DNA from: Eudasyphora cyanicolor
Taxonomy: Eukaryota; Arthropoda; Insecta; Diptera; Muscidae
Direction of reading: 5' to 3'
Assembly: GCA_963930755.1 (NCBI GenBank)
Contig: OZ005738.1
Coordinates: 199,792,248-199,856,247 of the forward strand
DNA length: 64,000 bases
Part shown: positions 10,590 to 22,311 of the stretch, one piece after another
How the letters are laid out: each line of letters starts with the position of its first letter
Numbering within the stretch: position 1 is the stretch's first letter
Notes under the pieces: model-generated
What the model saw: the letters and a program-made list of their open reading frames with translations, nothing else
Told to the model about the DNA's origin: nothing
The model's database searches: none
Made by a program: the position numbers and the translations under genes

Positions 10590-11245
10590 GTACCTACAGT
10601 CTAGTGCAAAGTGGGCGTTATTGCCACCAATTTGGACAAACGGTAAATGGAGATAATTCCGCATAGTCTTGTAGTACACGCGCGCAAAATTACATCGAAA
10701 TCGAAAACCATAAATATTTAGAGTGGGTTGGTTTCCTTTGGAATTACCCATAAGTTTAGTATGGGGATGTTGAAGTGCATACGCCTATTTTTCGCTGGAC
10801 AGTAGATACTTCAAAGACTGAATGTAAGTGTTTATGTGCACTGGTAGTAACCAACAATGCTCATTTTTTACCGAATTGTAGGTAAATATGCACTGTGATT
10901 AAAGTTACTACATAACTTTTGTGCAAAATTAGAACTTTGTGTGAGAGATACCAATAGGGACGGGACACTTCGCCCCTGAATCATCTGTGTGAAGTTACAG
11001 AGGATTCAGATATGTAGTATAAATATAGACGTATAGTAACGCAAAATAGGAGTATTCGTCAAGCCACTTCATCTTTTTCAGAACTTCTGCCTCAATCATC
11101 AAAATGTTTTCATATTTTGTATTTTAAAAATAACATTTCCAATGACTATAAAGAATGAACAATTTTGTTTACCATATTACATTACTTACAAATGAGGGTA
11201 TATCTTAGTCGGTTTATCCGACTGAAATTTTCCTACTTGTTGTTT
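10590..11245 (-). mobile_element. diverged HINE-like element
   Basis: Degraded tandem-core words survive (AGTGGGCGTTATTGCCACC near 10610, GTGTGAGAGATACCAATAGG near 10940). The right end reads GAGGGTATATCTTAGTCGGT then TTATCCGACTGAAATTTTCC, i.e. the left-end hairpin of the family in reverse orientation. Old copy with poorly defined left edge. Confidence 0.6.
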
Positions 11246-12135
11246 TATTATGGTTGAGAATTTTAACTAAATAAAATATTGACAATGTTCCTTCAGAAAA
11301 ATGTTCGTTTTAGAATCCAACCAAAACGGCATGCTACAAATTCGAAGTATAGTTTGACCGAATTGGAGGGTACAATCTCCAACCTGGATGAAAATGTATG
11401 TCATAACTACTATCCAATAGCACTAAAGTAGGTGTAAGTTTCATCCCGATCAGAAGACACCGGTTTTAAAAATTGACTCACTTGACATGAAATCTTCCAC
11501 ATTTATAAAATTACTAGCTGGCATGGCGAACTTCGTTCTGCCTACATTCGATAATGTAAAGAACATAATAATACGAACACGCTCAGGCTGCTTCCTCTAA
11601 TTTGGACAATTCAAATTCTTTCAATTCTTTGTATTGTATTAAATGCAATGGGAATAACTGAAATATAACAATGTCGATGTTCTCTCACGTCGTACGGGAG
11701 CACTGATCAGTTACATATTTAAAATGCTGTCAAAAGCATAAATTTCAAACTTCAAGACGATTGGTGCAATGGTTATCCAGATTTCGTTTTTAGTATTGGA
11801 TTCATATGGGTTACACGCTTGCTAATTCGAATTAGTACTCGAAATATTATATTTCTTTCGTGAAAATCGAAAGATCTGTTCTTGAGTTCTCTTTGCCGAC
11901 ACCTAATTTTTCTGGCATGGGGTTCTTTCTTGGGACAATACGAATTCGTCAAGCCCAAAATCGTGAAAATCGAAAAATCAGTTCTCGTGTTATGAGGTTG
12001 TGTTCGATATGACACACTCATTTGACCAATTCTAAAGTTTCCTCCATAGTTTCCTTCCTTGAACCAATACGAACCCATCAAGCCGAAAATCATAAAATCG
12101 AAAAATTCTTTCTCGAGTTATGAGGTTATGTTGGT

Positions 12136-13671
12136 GCACCCTCCACCTCGGATAAATGGAACAGATCTAGTCTTTTCTGAAAGTGCAAAATTTTTAGGAA
12201 TAATTCTAGATAGAAAACTGTTATTTAGACTTAATGTATTGGAACTTGTAAGGAAGGCTAACGTCGCCTTATATTCCTGCAAAAAGGCTGTAGGGTCGCG
12301 GTGGGGCCTCTCTCCTAAAATCGTCCACTGGATATATATAGCAGTAGTTCGTCCTATACTGCTATACGGCATTGTGGTATGGTGGACGGCAACTGACAAA
12401 CTAACCACCACCAACCTACTAACAAAGGTTCAGAGAACTGCCTGCCTGAGCATAAGCGGAGCCTTAAGGACTACAGCGACCGAGTCTCTACAAGCCCTAC
12501 TCCATATACTGCCGATTAATATTGTGGCGAGAGAAGTTGCAACAAAAGCGGCAATAAGATTAAACTGCCTATCAATGTGGAGGTACAAAAACTACGGCCA
12601 CATGAGAATATCAAAGTGTAGTGCTGTGGTAACCGACCGAGTGGACTATATACCAACGGTGTACACCTTCGAGAGAAATTACATCACTATGATTCCCGCG
12701 AGAGATGAATGGGTTGGAAGAAAACCAGGTAATAGAAACCATCTCCACTTTTACACGGATGGTTCGAAGCTTGATGAAAAGGTTGGCTTCGGAGTACACT
12801 GTGCAGAACTTAGATAGCTCACAGACTACCAGATACCTGCAGTGTCTATCAAGCCGAAATAATGGCAATATGGGAAGTAGCCAAGTGGCTGAGTCGCAAC
12901 ATAGTAACCAACACTGGCGTTGTCATTTACTCGGACAGCCAGGCTGCCATCAATTCTCTGGAGGCAACATCCCTAAATTCACAAACAGCCCTCGACTGCC
13001 GCAGATCTCTTAACGAGATGGCTGAGCAGTTTAACATACACCTCATATGGGTGCCTGGGCATAGGGATATCCCGGGGAACTGCAAAGCCGATGAACTTGC
13101 TAGGAAAGGGACGACATTACAAATTCTCGAAGAATTTGCATATATTGGTGCGCCACTATCCACGTGCAAGCTTTGGCTTAGGCAAGAGGCAATCAGGCAG
13201 TCCAACGAAAGATGGACAGAAATCGGCACCTGCAGGGTAGCTAGACAAAGCTGGCCAAGGTATGACCTGAGAAGATCAAAATATCTCCTCGCACTAGAGA
13301 GGCAAAGATTGTCTACGTTAGTATCAGTTCTGACGGGACACTGCTTGATCGGCGAACTCGCCAAAAGATTGGGTATTGACTCTAATGACTTCTGCAGAAG
13401 CTGTGGAGATGAGGAAGAAGTGGAGAGCATTGAGCACTTGCTATGCGACTGTCCCGCTCTGAGTAAACGACGACTGGACATACTGGGGTCGGCTTTTCTA
13501 GGCAGCCTAACAGATCTTTCCAGTACCGATATTCGTAATATCGACGAATTTGTATATCAAACAGGTTGGTTTCGATGAGGGGCATTTCAGCCCGTGGTAA
13601 CACTAGGGACCTAAACTGGTCTATGTGAGCTTGTATAAAAAATACGGCTGCCACCCTAACCTAACCTAACC
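12136..13671 (+). mobile_element. 5'-truncated Jockey/I/R1-type LINE
   Basis: Coding for the end of the reverse transcriptase and an RNase H domain is followed by a short 3' UTR and the tail CCTAACCTAACCTAACC, the same tail as in the 8.2-kb array. The word TTGGT stands on both sides (12131-12135 and 13672-13676), a possible short target duplication. The element lies inside the Helitron at 11514-15293. Target-primed reverse transcription commonly leaves such 5' truncation. Confidence 0.85.
12140..13578 (+). pseudogene. LINE ORF2 remnant: RT C-terminus + RNase H + zinc region
   Basis: First frame, to 12817: AKFLGIILDRKL, then VVRPILLYGIVVWW and TKVQRTACLSISGAL, the thumb region after the catalytic RT fingers (which are missing), then FYTDGSKL, the first RNase H Asp. 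Second frame, from about 12830 to 13578: YQAEIMAIWEVA (Glu), VIYSDSQAAINSL (Asp), VPGHRDIPGNCKADELARKG (His and last Asp). All four RNase H acidic positions are therefore present but split by a frameshift near 12810-12820. The end has the zinc-like CRSCGDEEEVESIEHLLCDC. The copy is dead through 5' truncation and frameshift. Confidence 0.88.
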
Positions 13672-14382
13672 TTGGTCGCGCCACGCCCCGTTGACCAATC
13701 TAAATTTTCCTCCCGTCCCTCTATTCCAAAATTGTTCAAATTGAAAGACCAATTTTCGTCGTTATGAGGCCCTGTCACGCCGCTTTGAATAATTCTAAAT
13801 TTTACTCAAACCCAAAATGATGAGAACGATCCGTTCTCGAGTGATGCGTGTTCAAACGGACTCTTTTATATAACTAAATAGCGGGAGCCGGTCGACGTCG
13901 TTGCCCCAAATACCACATTTAAAGACAATAGCCGCAATTGATTTTCCACATATTTGCGATGTCAATAAAATAGACATATAGACGGAACCACGCCCATTGA
14001 TCTAGTATTGTCAATTTGTTGTTTGGGTGGTGAATATTTCACTTAAATACACCAAAAACCTTACTTAAAACAATTAGTGAAATGGTTCTGCAGATATTTC
14101 ATAGTCGACAATGGAGTCATGTGGGCAGGGAAACGCCCACTTTTCCAATATTGCAGTGAAATACTGTCGTACAATACTCCAATACGATTGGTGCAATAGT
14201 GTTCCACATATTTCGTTTTCAACAATGGATTCGCATGGGCGGGTTTACGCCCTCTTATCCGATATCTCCCATTTTTGTTGAGTCACGCACAGTGCTGCCA
14301 AATGTATTCACAAACAAATTCAAATAAATTGCTCATGATATCTCAATTTCAAAAATTGTTCATATAGGCGGGTGCACGTCCA
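13672..14382. other. Helitron interior, no gene
   Basis: Internal repetitive Helitron sequence with several related phrases (GTCACGCC, GGGCGGGTTTACGCC, CACATATTTCG). No coding sequence was recognised. Confidence 0.45.
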
Positions 14383-15043
14383 CCCAGCAAAATCTTGGTA
14401 AGTACCTGTCATTATTCCCTACATTACCAAATAATGGCATCTCATTATTCGCTGCATTACTTTCGGCTTATTAATAATGACTTACCAATAATAACAGAAA
14501 TTAGTGATTTTTTGTTATCAAAATTATTTAGGCAATTTTTAATATAATGAAATTTTGTCTATATGTGGGTTATTGTAGAAGATTTATTTATTTTTCAACA
14601 TGTTTTCAAATAATACGTGCAGGTTTTAATGAAAATGATGTTAGACTATTGAAGAATTTTTCACATGGGGGTTTGGGATCAGATATTCGAATCTGGCATC
14701 GAATCAGAATTCGAATCGAGAAACATGCGCGACAATATGCAAAAAATCACTTTAAATGGTAATTTCTACTTATCTACCATATCTACTACTTATTTTATAG
14801 CTTATTGGTAGTGCATTATTCAAGTACTTAAAATCGTGAAAATATAAGCACATATTTATGTGGTATGCCTATGCTACAAATAAGTACTTATTATGCTACT
14901 TTATTGTATGCTTTAGGGAAGTACTTTCCTCCAATGACATCCCCATGTTGAAATAAAGAGAAAAGTGGCTAAATAATAAGTACTTACCATTATCGAAATT
15001 TGCTTACTCGTCGGATTATTTGGTAATGACAAATTTTGGTGGG
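14383..15043. mobile_element. small DNA element with CCCASCAAAAT termini
   Basis: The ends CCCAGCAAAATCTTGGTAA and the reverse complement of the right end, CCCACCAAAATTTGTCATTA, pair imperfectly. Host Helitron sequence flanks both sides. The interior repeats AAGTACTTA-type palindromes (near 14820, 14885, 14920, 14980). Target duplication is unclear, perhaps CA, so the superfamily is not assigned. The 71-codon frame inside has no motif. Confidence 0.55.
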
Positions 15044-15305
15044 CATTGGTCCGATTCCCCTCATTTTTGGACCAAATGAATAAACTTCGCTCTAGCTAAC
15101 AAAAATGTCTCAATATCAATACTTGGCTTATATGGGCGGATTCACGCTCACCTGATATATCGAAAATTCAAGTCCCCTATTTTCACCACCCCCTACACAT
15201 CTACATTTCAAGAAGATCGGTCCAGCCGTTTAGACGTCTAGGCGGTACAAACAAACCCAAAAACACACATAATCGTACATTCATTTTCATATATCGTTCA
15301 TTCTA

Positions 15306-16439
15306 CACCATTTTCAATTGTAATTCGAAAAAAGTCAATTGAAATTCGAAGATTCCATTTGAAATTCGAAAAATATCAATTGAAATTCGGATATTCCATT
15401 TGAAATTCGAAAAAGGTCAATTGATATTCGAAAAACATCAATTGAAATTCGAAAAACAACAATTGAAATTCGAAACACATCACTTGATATTCGAAGAACA
15501 TCAATTGAAATTCGAAAAACATCAATTGAAATTCGAAACACATCATTCGAAATTCGTAAAATTGCAATTGATATTCGGAATACGTCAATTGAAATTCGAA
15601 TTTTTCCATTTGAAATTCGTAATACACCAATTGAAATTCGGAAAACATCAACTGAAATTCGAAATTCGAAAAATGTAAACAAAATCAATGCTGTATATTA
15701 GATGAGGTCGCATTTAAGTGATACAATTTGTCTGTGTTAAACCTTTAATATTAAAATATTTAAATGTGTTTTGTTTCACATTATATGTTAAGATTTAGTC
15801 AGCAAATGTGTTTAAATAAATTCTACCCAATCTAATGTACAGATTTGTTTACATTTTCGAATTTCAATTGATGTATTTCGAATATCAAATGATGTTTTTC
15901 GAATTTCAATTGGTGTATTACGAATTTCAATTGATGTATTTCGAATTTCAATTGATGTATTTCGAATTTCAATTGATGTATTTCGAATTTCAATTGATGT
16001 TTTTCGAATTTCAATTGATGTGTTTCGGATTTTAATTGATGTTTTTCGAATTTCAATTGACGTGTTTCGAATTTCAATTGATTTTTTTCGAATTTATTTA
16101 TTTTATTTTATTTATTTATTTATTAATCAATCAAACCCCTCAGCGGGATATACATTGAACATAGACCATTATTAAACATTAATTACTAATATAGTAAATT
16201 GAATGAAATAACAAAGCTATAGAGTAAATTGAATGAAATAACAAAGCAAATATTGATCAAAACATAAACCTAACTAAAATAAATGGAATCTTCGAATTTC
16301 AATTGACCTTTTTCGAATTTCAAATGGAATCTTCGAATTTCAATTGACCTTTTTCGAATTTCAAATGGAATCTTCGAATTTCAATTGATCTAATTCGAAA
16401 TTGAACTGATTTTTTTTCGAATTACAGTTGGAAACGGTG
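15306..16439. mobile_element. TA-inserted long-inverted-repeat element (ATTCGAAA sub-repeats)
   Basis: The ends CACCATTTTCAATTGTAATT and the reverse complement of CAGTTGGAAACGGTG pair imperfectly and are flanked by TA (15304-15305, 16440-16441). The left arm (15320-15670) is a run of about seventeen 20-21-bp units of the form CAATTGAAATTCGAAAAACAT; the right arm (15855-16430) has the same units inverted. The centre (15671-15850) is non-repetitive. A poly-TTTA stretch with extra sequence (about 16090-16290) interrupts the right arm. Open frames of Phe-Glu-Phe-Gln type on both strands come from the 21-bp periodicity and are not genes. Confidence 0.85.
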
Positions 16440-16622
16440 TAGATCAAACCGAATAGCTTTTTTGGGTCGCATATCGATTCTTTGCTCAAAATAAAACATT
16501 TTATAGTTGGCAAAAAATATACAAAAAATTTTCCAGGTGTTACTAGCATCTGAAATCAGAAAATAGGAAAATGTTCTCTAAAGGCGTACGTTTCGAGTTA
16601 TGTATTTTCCGAACGCATGGAC

Positions 16623-17570
16623 CAGGGCTATGGAGTCAGAGTCGGGGAAATTTTACCGGGTCGGAGTCCGGCGTCGAAAAATTATGGTCGACCCCGACTC
16701 CTAGATGTAGTGTGCAAATTGTGATATAACTTTTGCACTCAAAAAAATTTGGGAAAACAATTTTGGTAAAAAAAGAAGGATACAATATTTGAAGCTTTTA
16801 ACCAAATATTTAAGTATGCCAAAAATATCTATAAAGTTAATCAAACTGATTATATTTAGCTAACAAAATAAGTATTTTTGCAAGACTATGCACTATTCCT
16901 AAGCGAGTAAAATACAAGTAAGAAATGGCAGAGTGAAGCGAACTACGTATATGATACCGTACAACACCTTGTTAGAGCAGAATAAGCTCAGATATTGTAA
17001 ACATAAATATGAGATAATTACCTAAATTAAATTTTTCACCAATACCAATTCCAATAGGTTTCCTCCCTAGTGTGAAAGACTTCCAAAAGAATCGCCAAAT
17101 TTTAGCAGAATCGTAGTGAAATTTTGACCTGCACTTAACGAACAACTTAAGAAGGACAGACGGACAGCTAGTGATTCTGAGCAGAACGGTATATTTTAAG
17201 GTATGTCTAGCTGTAGTATTTTTTTACAAATCAGCAAAAAAAAAATTATGACCTCCTGTACCATACCTGGTCTGGTACAAGAGGCAGTGATTGATGGAAA
17301 TTTTATCATGATTCCATGTTGAAAGAATTGCCATATTAGTTTAAACTCGATAAATAAATAATACAATTTTATTTAATTATTGGTTTTGAGAATACCTACT
17401 TTTTTGTCTTTTTTGAAGCAAAGCTATCTTGTTATCAATAACGCATTATCAAAAACTCACGTCTTAGTAGAAATATAATTTCAGAAATTTATGTTATTTA
17501 ACTGCCGGAGTCAGAGCTGGAGTCGGAGTCGAATTTTATCCGTCCGAGTACATATACGTCCACAGCCCTG
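16623..17570. mobile_element. 948-bp non-autonomous hAT element
   Basis: Starts CAGGGCTATGGAGTC and ends GTCCACAGCCCTG, with an exact 8-bp duplication GCATGGAC on both sides (16615-16622 and 17571-17578). Subterminal regions are rich in GGAGTCGGAGTC words. A second copy lies at 24090-25894 in reverse orientation with its own exact 8-bp duplication. No transposase is present. The interior (about 16920-17290) is a captured fragment of a different repeat. Confidence 0.95.
16920..17290. repeat. captured second HINE-like family fragment inside hAT
   Basis: Contains AACTTAAGAAGGACAGACGG, CTAGTGATTCTGAGCAGAAC, GGTATGTCTAGCTGTAGTAT and CCTGTACCATACCTGG. The same blocks form the free-standing element at 27905-28162 and recur inside the other hAT copy at about 25163-25690. 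Its presence at the same place in both hAT copies means it was part of the hAT before the two spread. Confidence 0.75.
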
Positions 17571-17578
17571 GCATGGAC

Positions 17579-18118
17579 GGATATTTACAAATGAAAGCTC
17601 ATTTTAAAGGTCGTTAGTTTCTCTTTATGTAGCAGGTATTAATTTTCGCTCCCTTAACATTCTTCTGGAATACTTATATTTGTGATATAGATGTATATAG
17701 ATCGGATTAATAGAGTAGATATAATCTGATCAAATTATATGAACTGTTTGTTTTGAAAGTGGCGTAAACGACATTTTCACACAAATTGAGTTAATGATGG
17801 ATTCGTACGCATATTAAATCTAATTTAATTCTATCAAGGATAATTTTTTTTAAAAAGGTAACTTCGATTTTTAAAACATTCTTTTTGCTAGCAAAACAAA
17901 TTACAAAAACGTGTGTTTTTAAAATGGTGTAACTCCAAGTTTTTGCATAATTCATGATTTATATTTAAAATATGAGTAATATACTAAAATTCAATACCCT
18001 TTTGAAATTGTTAATGAGTTCATTTAAAATGCAATTTCGTCTTCAATAAACGAGCTGGAATAAAATTTTAACAAAAAATCTTTTTCCTATAAAATTGAAT
18101 TGTATTTATTAAAATAAA
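17579..18118. other. AT-rich, no gene seen
   Basis: No recognised repeat edge or coding sequence; low complexity. Confidence 0.4.
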
Positions 18119-18119
18119 C

Positions 18120-18720
18120 CAGTAATGACAGATTAAAGTCGGGCAGGGCCGACTGTATAATATCCTCCACTATTGTTTGCAAACAAATGCACGGATAACC
18201 ATTACTACTATTAACTGTTGCAGATTAAATGGAGTACATTTCTAAATTTCAGGTACATATGTTATAAAACGTGACCTTCATGAGGGGCTTATACTTATCA
18301 AAACACGGACCGACATACTCCATTTTCATTAGAGACGATTTAATTCAATATGAAGTACAAAAGCTTAAATTTCCGCATGATGGGTTAAATAATGCGTTTC
18401 CTAGAATGCCAAGAAGTGTAATCGGAAGGCGCCTTTATATGGGAGCAATATCAGAATATGGACCGATGTTTACCATTTCCTCTAGGAACGATTAGGCGCA
18501 ATATAAAGTATAAATTTAGATTATGTCCATTATAAAGTATAAATTAAATGTCTGCCTGATCAATTGAAGAATCCGTTCTCTAGATCGCCAAGAAGTGATA
18601 TCGGTGGGGACCTTTATATGGGGGATATACTAAAACATAGACGATGTACACCATTTTTACTATGGGCGATAAAGTGCAATATAAAGTGGAAATTATTAAA
18701 TATCGGCCAGCTCGCAATTA
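18120..18720. repeat. degenerate DINE-like repeat
   Basis: Begins near AAGTCGGGCAGGGCCGACTG (a hairpin like the HINE left end but of different sequence) and TATAATATCCTCCACTATTG. Internal ~130-bp units share ATATGGGRGCAATATCA / ATATGGGGGATATACTAAAA and (AATATAAAGTRYAAATT). It is a third, older family of the same general layout. The 74-codon frame inside is not a gene. Confidence 0.45.
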
Positions 18721-19150
18721 TTGTATTTAATTAAATAATTTTATATAATCTAGGTCCAACCATAAAGCACGATGTTAATTGTGAGTCACAGGTCGATATT
18801 TTGTTTCACACATAATAAGATAATTCGCTGAAAACTTATTGTTTTATTTACAATTGACATCGTTGCGTTTTTCTTAGACCAGCCTTAATATATGTATAAA
18901 CATTTTCGGATCTGATTATATAGTATGTATATCTAATTTGATCTGCTCTCCGATATAATTAGATGATCTGAATAAAATTTTTTTTGCTGCGGATCATATT
19001 TTCTATTATTTCTATTTATTATGGAAGAGGTTCCAGTAAAAGTAACTCAGCTTAATGCTAAAGTAGACTTGCGTTGATAATGATTTTATAACAAACAACT
19101 AGAAACAACCATCTTTTCTTCTTCTTCTTAATTCCTTTCACTCCCAGTGT
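18721..19150. other. AT-rich, no gene seen
   Basis: No feature recognised apart from scattered A/T runs. Confidence 0.4.
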
Positions 19151-19260
19151 AGCATAGGGCCTCAACATAGTTATGAACGTAATGAACGTGAAAGCTTTTT
19201 TTATTTTGCATGCATTTTTTTGTATTTGATAATAGTTTTGTATTTAATAGTAGATCAATA

Positions 19261-20465
19261 CAGGGTGGCTGATATGTATTGCAACCAACTTCAGGTTGCC
19301 ATCATTTCTAAACCGCTAGTCTGATAGCTGACAGATTTACATATTTCAGTGACAGTTCATTTTATTGTTTACAAGCTTACAAAAGCATTTTGATCTATTA
19401 CATTCAGAAAAAAGTTATTCAAGAGTACCATTGCTCGTTACCGTGATACTGGCAGTGTTGCATCGCGTCCAAAAAGTGGACGAAAAAAACGGTAACAACG
19501 CCAGAAATGATCCGAAAAGTGAAGGCCAGATTTGATCGAAATCCACGCCGCAGTGGTAGAAAAATTGCTCGTGAGCTGAACATATCGCGAGAACGGATAC
19601 AACACATATTAAAATATGAGCTTGGACTAAAGCCATTGAAGTTCCAAAAAGTGCAAGAGCTCACCGATGTACGAAAAAAAGTTAGACTGGAAAGAGCCAA
19701 GGAGTTGCTTCGCTTGTACGAAAGTGGCCAGTTACCGAATTTGGTTTTCTCCTATGAGAAGCCATTCCAAATTGAGCAGTTTGTGAAAAAACAAAATGAT
19801 CGGGCTTACTTGCCAAAGAGGTGAGCTGAAAATTTACACCTTCGGTTGGCCACCAGAACTCAAGCGCCGCCGATGGTAATGGTGTGGGCCGCCGTAACGG
19901 TCGATGGTCGCTCCCCGCTCGTATTTATCGACCATGGGGTCAAAATAAATGCCGAATATTATCGGGAAAATGTCCTAAAGACAGTATTGAAGCCCTGGCA
20001 GACAAACATTTCGGCCGCAGACCATGGACATTCCAACAGGAATCAGCACCATCGCACTCAGCACGCGTCAACCAAGAATGGCTTAAAAAGGAGGTTCCTC
20101 GCTTCATTTCTACCGCACAATGGCCACCAAGATCTCCGGATCTCAATCCGTTGGACTTTTGCGCCTGGGGCATTTTAGAGAGTAAGGTTCGCACTAAAAA
20201 ATACCAAAGTATCGATCATCTCAAGACGGCGCTTCGCCGGGAATGGGCCAAAATACCGCAGAGTCACTTTCGTGCAGCGTGTGATGGCTTTGTCGGCCGT
20301 TTGAAGGCCATAATTCGTGCCAAAGGTGGCCAATTCGAACAAATCTAAACTGTTTCTAAAATTTTATGTTATTTCCGACATTTTTTGCTTTTGAACAATA
20401 AAATTTAAAAAAAAATTAAAAAAATATAGCGCTTTACTTTGTTGCATTACATATCAGCCACCCTG
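19261..20465 (+). mobile_element. 1205-bp mariner-like element (inactive)
   Basis: Terminal inverted repeats CAGGGTGGCTGATATGTATT and ACATATCAGCCACCCTG are flanked by TA (19259-19260, 20466-20467). The length and TA target fit Tc1/mariner. The outer sequence joins as a MITE copy (GATCAATA|TAGGAGGATTGAC), so the ends are secure. A single transposase reading frame occupies most of the inside but is broken. Confidence 0.95.
19400..20348 (+). pseudogene. DD37D-like mariner transposase, broken
   Basis: N-terminal part: GSVASRPKSGRKK, then a helix-turn-helix region with SGRKIARELNISRERIQHIL. Catalytic region: FSYEKPF (19753-19755 encodes Tyr at the first acidic position), FQQESAPSH (20040-20042 encodes Glu at the second), and PRSPDLNPLDF, whose last Asp lies 37 residues after the second position, giving the DD37D spacing. 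Breaks: a frameshift in an A-run near 19490, a stop at 19822-19824, and a frameshift near 20000. Two of three catalytic positions are altered as well, so the copy is certainly inactive. Confidence 0.92.
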
Positions 20466-20790
20466 TATAGGAGGATTGACAAGTAATGATTACTCAGAAA
20501 TGTGAAATGATTGATTTGGAACAGAATTTAATGCTGCATGTGTTATCATAACTGGGAGGTACAATTCGAAACCAAGGAATAATTAAAACTAAAATTCGAA
20601 AAAGTCAGCAACAGTTTTGAAAATCTTTTTTTAAATAAAATATATTTGGATACATTCCTAAACAATAATTTTATTTGTATTTAAACACATATTTTATTTG
20701 AGAAATTTAGCTTGCAAATATCAATTTATACGTCCCAAATATATTTTGTTGATTTTCAAATAAAGTTCATTTGCTAGGAAATATATAATA

Positions 20791-22311
20791 CTAGCGGACC
20801 CGGCGAACTTCGCCTCGCCCCAATTTAACGCCATCAGATAAACTCCAGAGTGATAATAAAACACAGATAGTTAAAATTTTAATGCGATTTGTTTAAAAGG
20901 AATCGAAATCAGTAGAGAGCGATGTGATAAACAACAAACAACGAAGACAGAAGACAGAAGACAGGCAACGTACAGATGACCGTGCGAAAAACAGGGAAAT
21001 TCGAGATTAATTCCACAGACTTCCTACGATTTGTCTTGAGATTTATTGTTTGTCATCGTAAAAGCCAATCGTACAGGGAACTGAATCCGGTTGAATTGGA
21101 ATGAAAGATCAGTTGGAATAATCGGAATTCGTGGGATAAGGACTTCCTCTCCTTTGAATTTTCCCTTGATGATCGTCGCCTGAATTACATTGTCCATCAG
21201 TTTCATAATGGACAACCGCGAAATATGCACAATTTCGGATGATTCAGATTCCGCAACATGATTATGATCGATTCCACCTTCAGCTGTAAATTATGCGGCG
21301 GAGCTCCTGGCACATCAAGCGAGTTCGATTTTACTTTGAATAATAAAATTCATGCTATCGACGTCCTTATTCTTCGCTGCTAATATTGCCCGTTCACTAA
21401 TCTAATCGAGATTTGGAAACACTTTGGTGATGAGTTCCTCGTTCGACGATGTGAACTCGCAAAAATTTGCGGGGAACAATATCAATGCAGTGGAAACATC
21501 AACAGTAATTTGGCCATTGCCAAGCGCCAACAGTTGTTTCGAGAATTCAAGAGCCGATGAGTCGTTGTGCAACGCGACTCTCATGTTCGTGGTCAATTTC
21601 AACTTCTTGACATGCCGCCACAAAGACCACGATTTCAGGCATGCATTAATTTCATCGGCAGTAGATTTCGGGATGACGGGAAGCGTTTGACGAAAATCTC
21701 CGGAGAGCAATGTCATAGACTCACCAAATTGTCTCAAATCACGTCGTAAATCCTTCATCGTTCGGTCAACTGCCTCCAGAGCTCGTTTATGCGCCATCGT
21801 GCATTCATCCGAAATTATGATTTTGCAGTGCCCGCAATCCAATAAGATAACCTTACCTCTTATACTCAAACTTATTATCTGAAAAAAATTTTCGAACTGA
21901 TAAATATCGCGTTGAATTTTAATTGATCGTAATGCTTGTACCGTTTGTCGATGTGATACGCGAAATCAGTGTAACAATACGCAAAACTCGAATGAATTGC
22001 AGCAAGAAAAATAGCACATACTCGTACATATGTTTAATAGAAAACATTTTTGTTTAATAGAAAATTAATAAAAAAAATTGGATTCAAAAAGAGAGTAGTA
22101 GATAGGAACAGTAGGAATCTCGCAAGAAATAGCAATTTTCGATTTTCCCAATTTTCCGACTTTTCCGGAGGGTTTTCCCAAAATTTTCTTTCGTAACAAC
22201 CTTCTCCAGGCAAATACGAAGAAATGAAAAAAAAAATTGAGCCAAATCGGTCCAGCCGTTCTGACGTGATGCCATTACACAGATGGACCGTTTCATTTTT
22301 ATATATATAGA
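20791..22311 (-). mobile_element. 1.5-kb Helitron with canonical ends
   Basis: Read on the minus strand it starts TC (TCTATATATATAAAAATGAA, from 22311) and ends CTAG (CCGGGTCCGCTAG, at 20791), and is inserted between A and T, the Helitron target. Removing it restores ATAATA|TTTAAAAATTTGTG, exactly the sequence of the uninterrupted MITE copies at about 25090 and 27325. The element carries only a fragment of helicase and no Rep endonuclease, so it is an internally deleted copy. Confidence 0.93.
21402..21869 (-). pseudogene. Helitron PIF1-type helicase fragment
   Basis: The 155-codon minus-strand frame reads IIISDECTMAHKRALEAVDR, then LLSGDFRQTLPVIPK and LTTNMRV. The DE-C/TMAHK...LEA motif is Walker B, and GGDFRQ-LPV and L-TNMR are motifs III-IV region of PIF1-like helicases in Helitron Rep/Hel proteins. 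It lacks the Walker A motif upstream and the C-terminal motifs. The minus-strand continuation at about 21024-21230 (a frame with LIPRIPIIPTDLSFQFNRIQ and QFPVRLAFTMTNNKSQ) is the C-terminal helicase motif region of the same protein, separated by a deletion or shift. Confidence 0.88.

Larger units (their letters stand above)
11514..15293 (-). mobile_element. old Helitron-like element, host to two insertions
   Basis: The left edge is A|CTAGCTGGCATGGCGAACTT; the better preserved Helitron at 20791 begins CTAGCGGACCCGGCGAACTT, the reverse complement of a 3' CTAG end. The right part has CAAGAAGATCGGTCCAGCCG then TTTAGACGTC, matching the other Helitron's 5' subterminal region (CAAATCGGTCCAGCCGTTCT). 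Its internal sequence repeats phrases such as TCGTGAAAATCGAAA and GGGTTCACGCCC. It is interrupted by a LINE (12136-13671) and a small DNA element (14383-15043). The right tip is degenerate, so the end is approximate. No helicase or Rep frame survives. Confidence 0.6.

Noticed and set aside
15335..16077. Several Phe/Glu/Gln/Lys repeat frames on both strands
   Set aside because: Products of the 21-bp periodic units; every frame without a stop is open. No gene.
19884..20194. Minus-strand frame and a second + frame inside the mariner
   Set aside because: Shadows of the frameshifted transposase; only the motif-bearing frames are retained.
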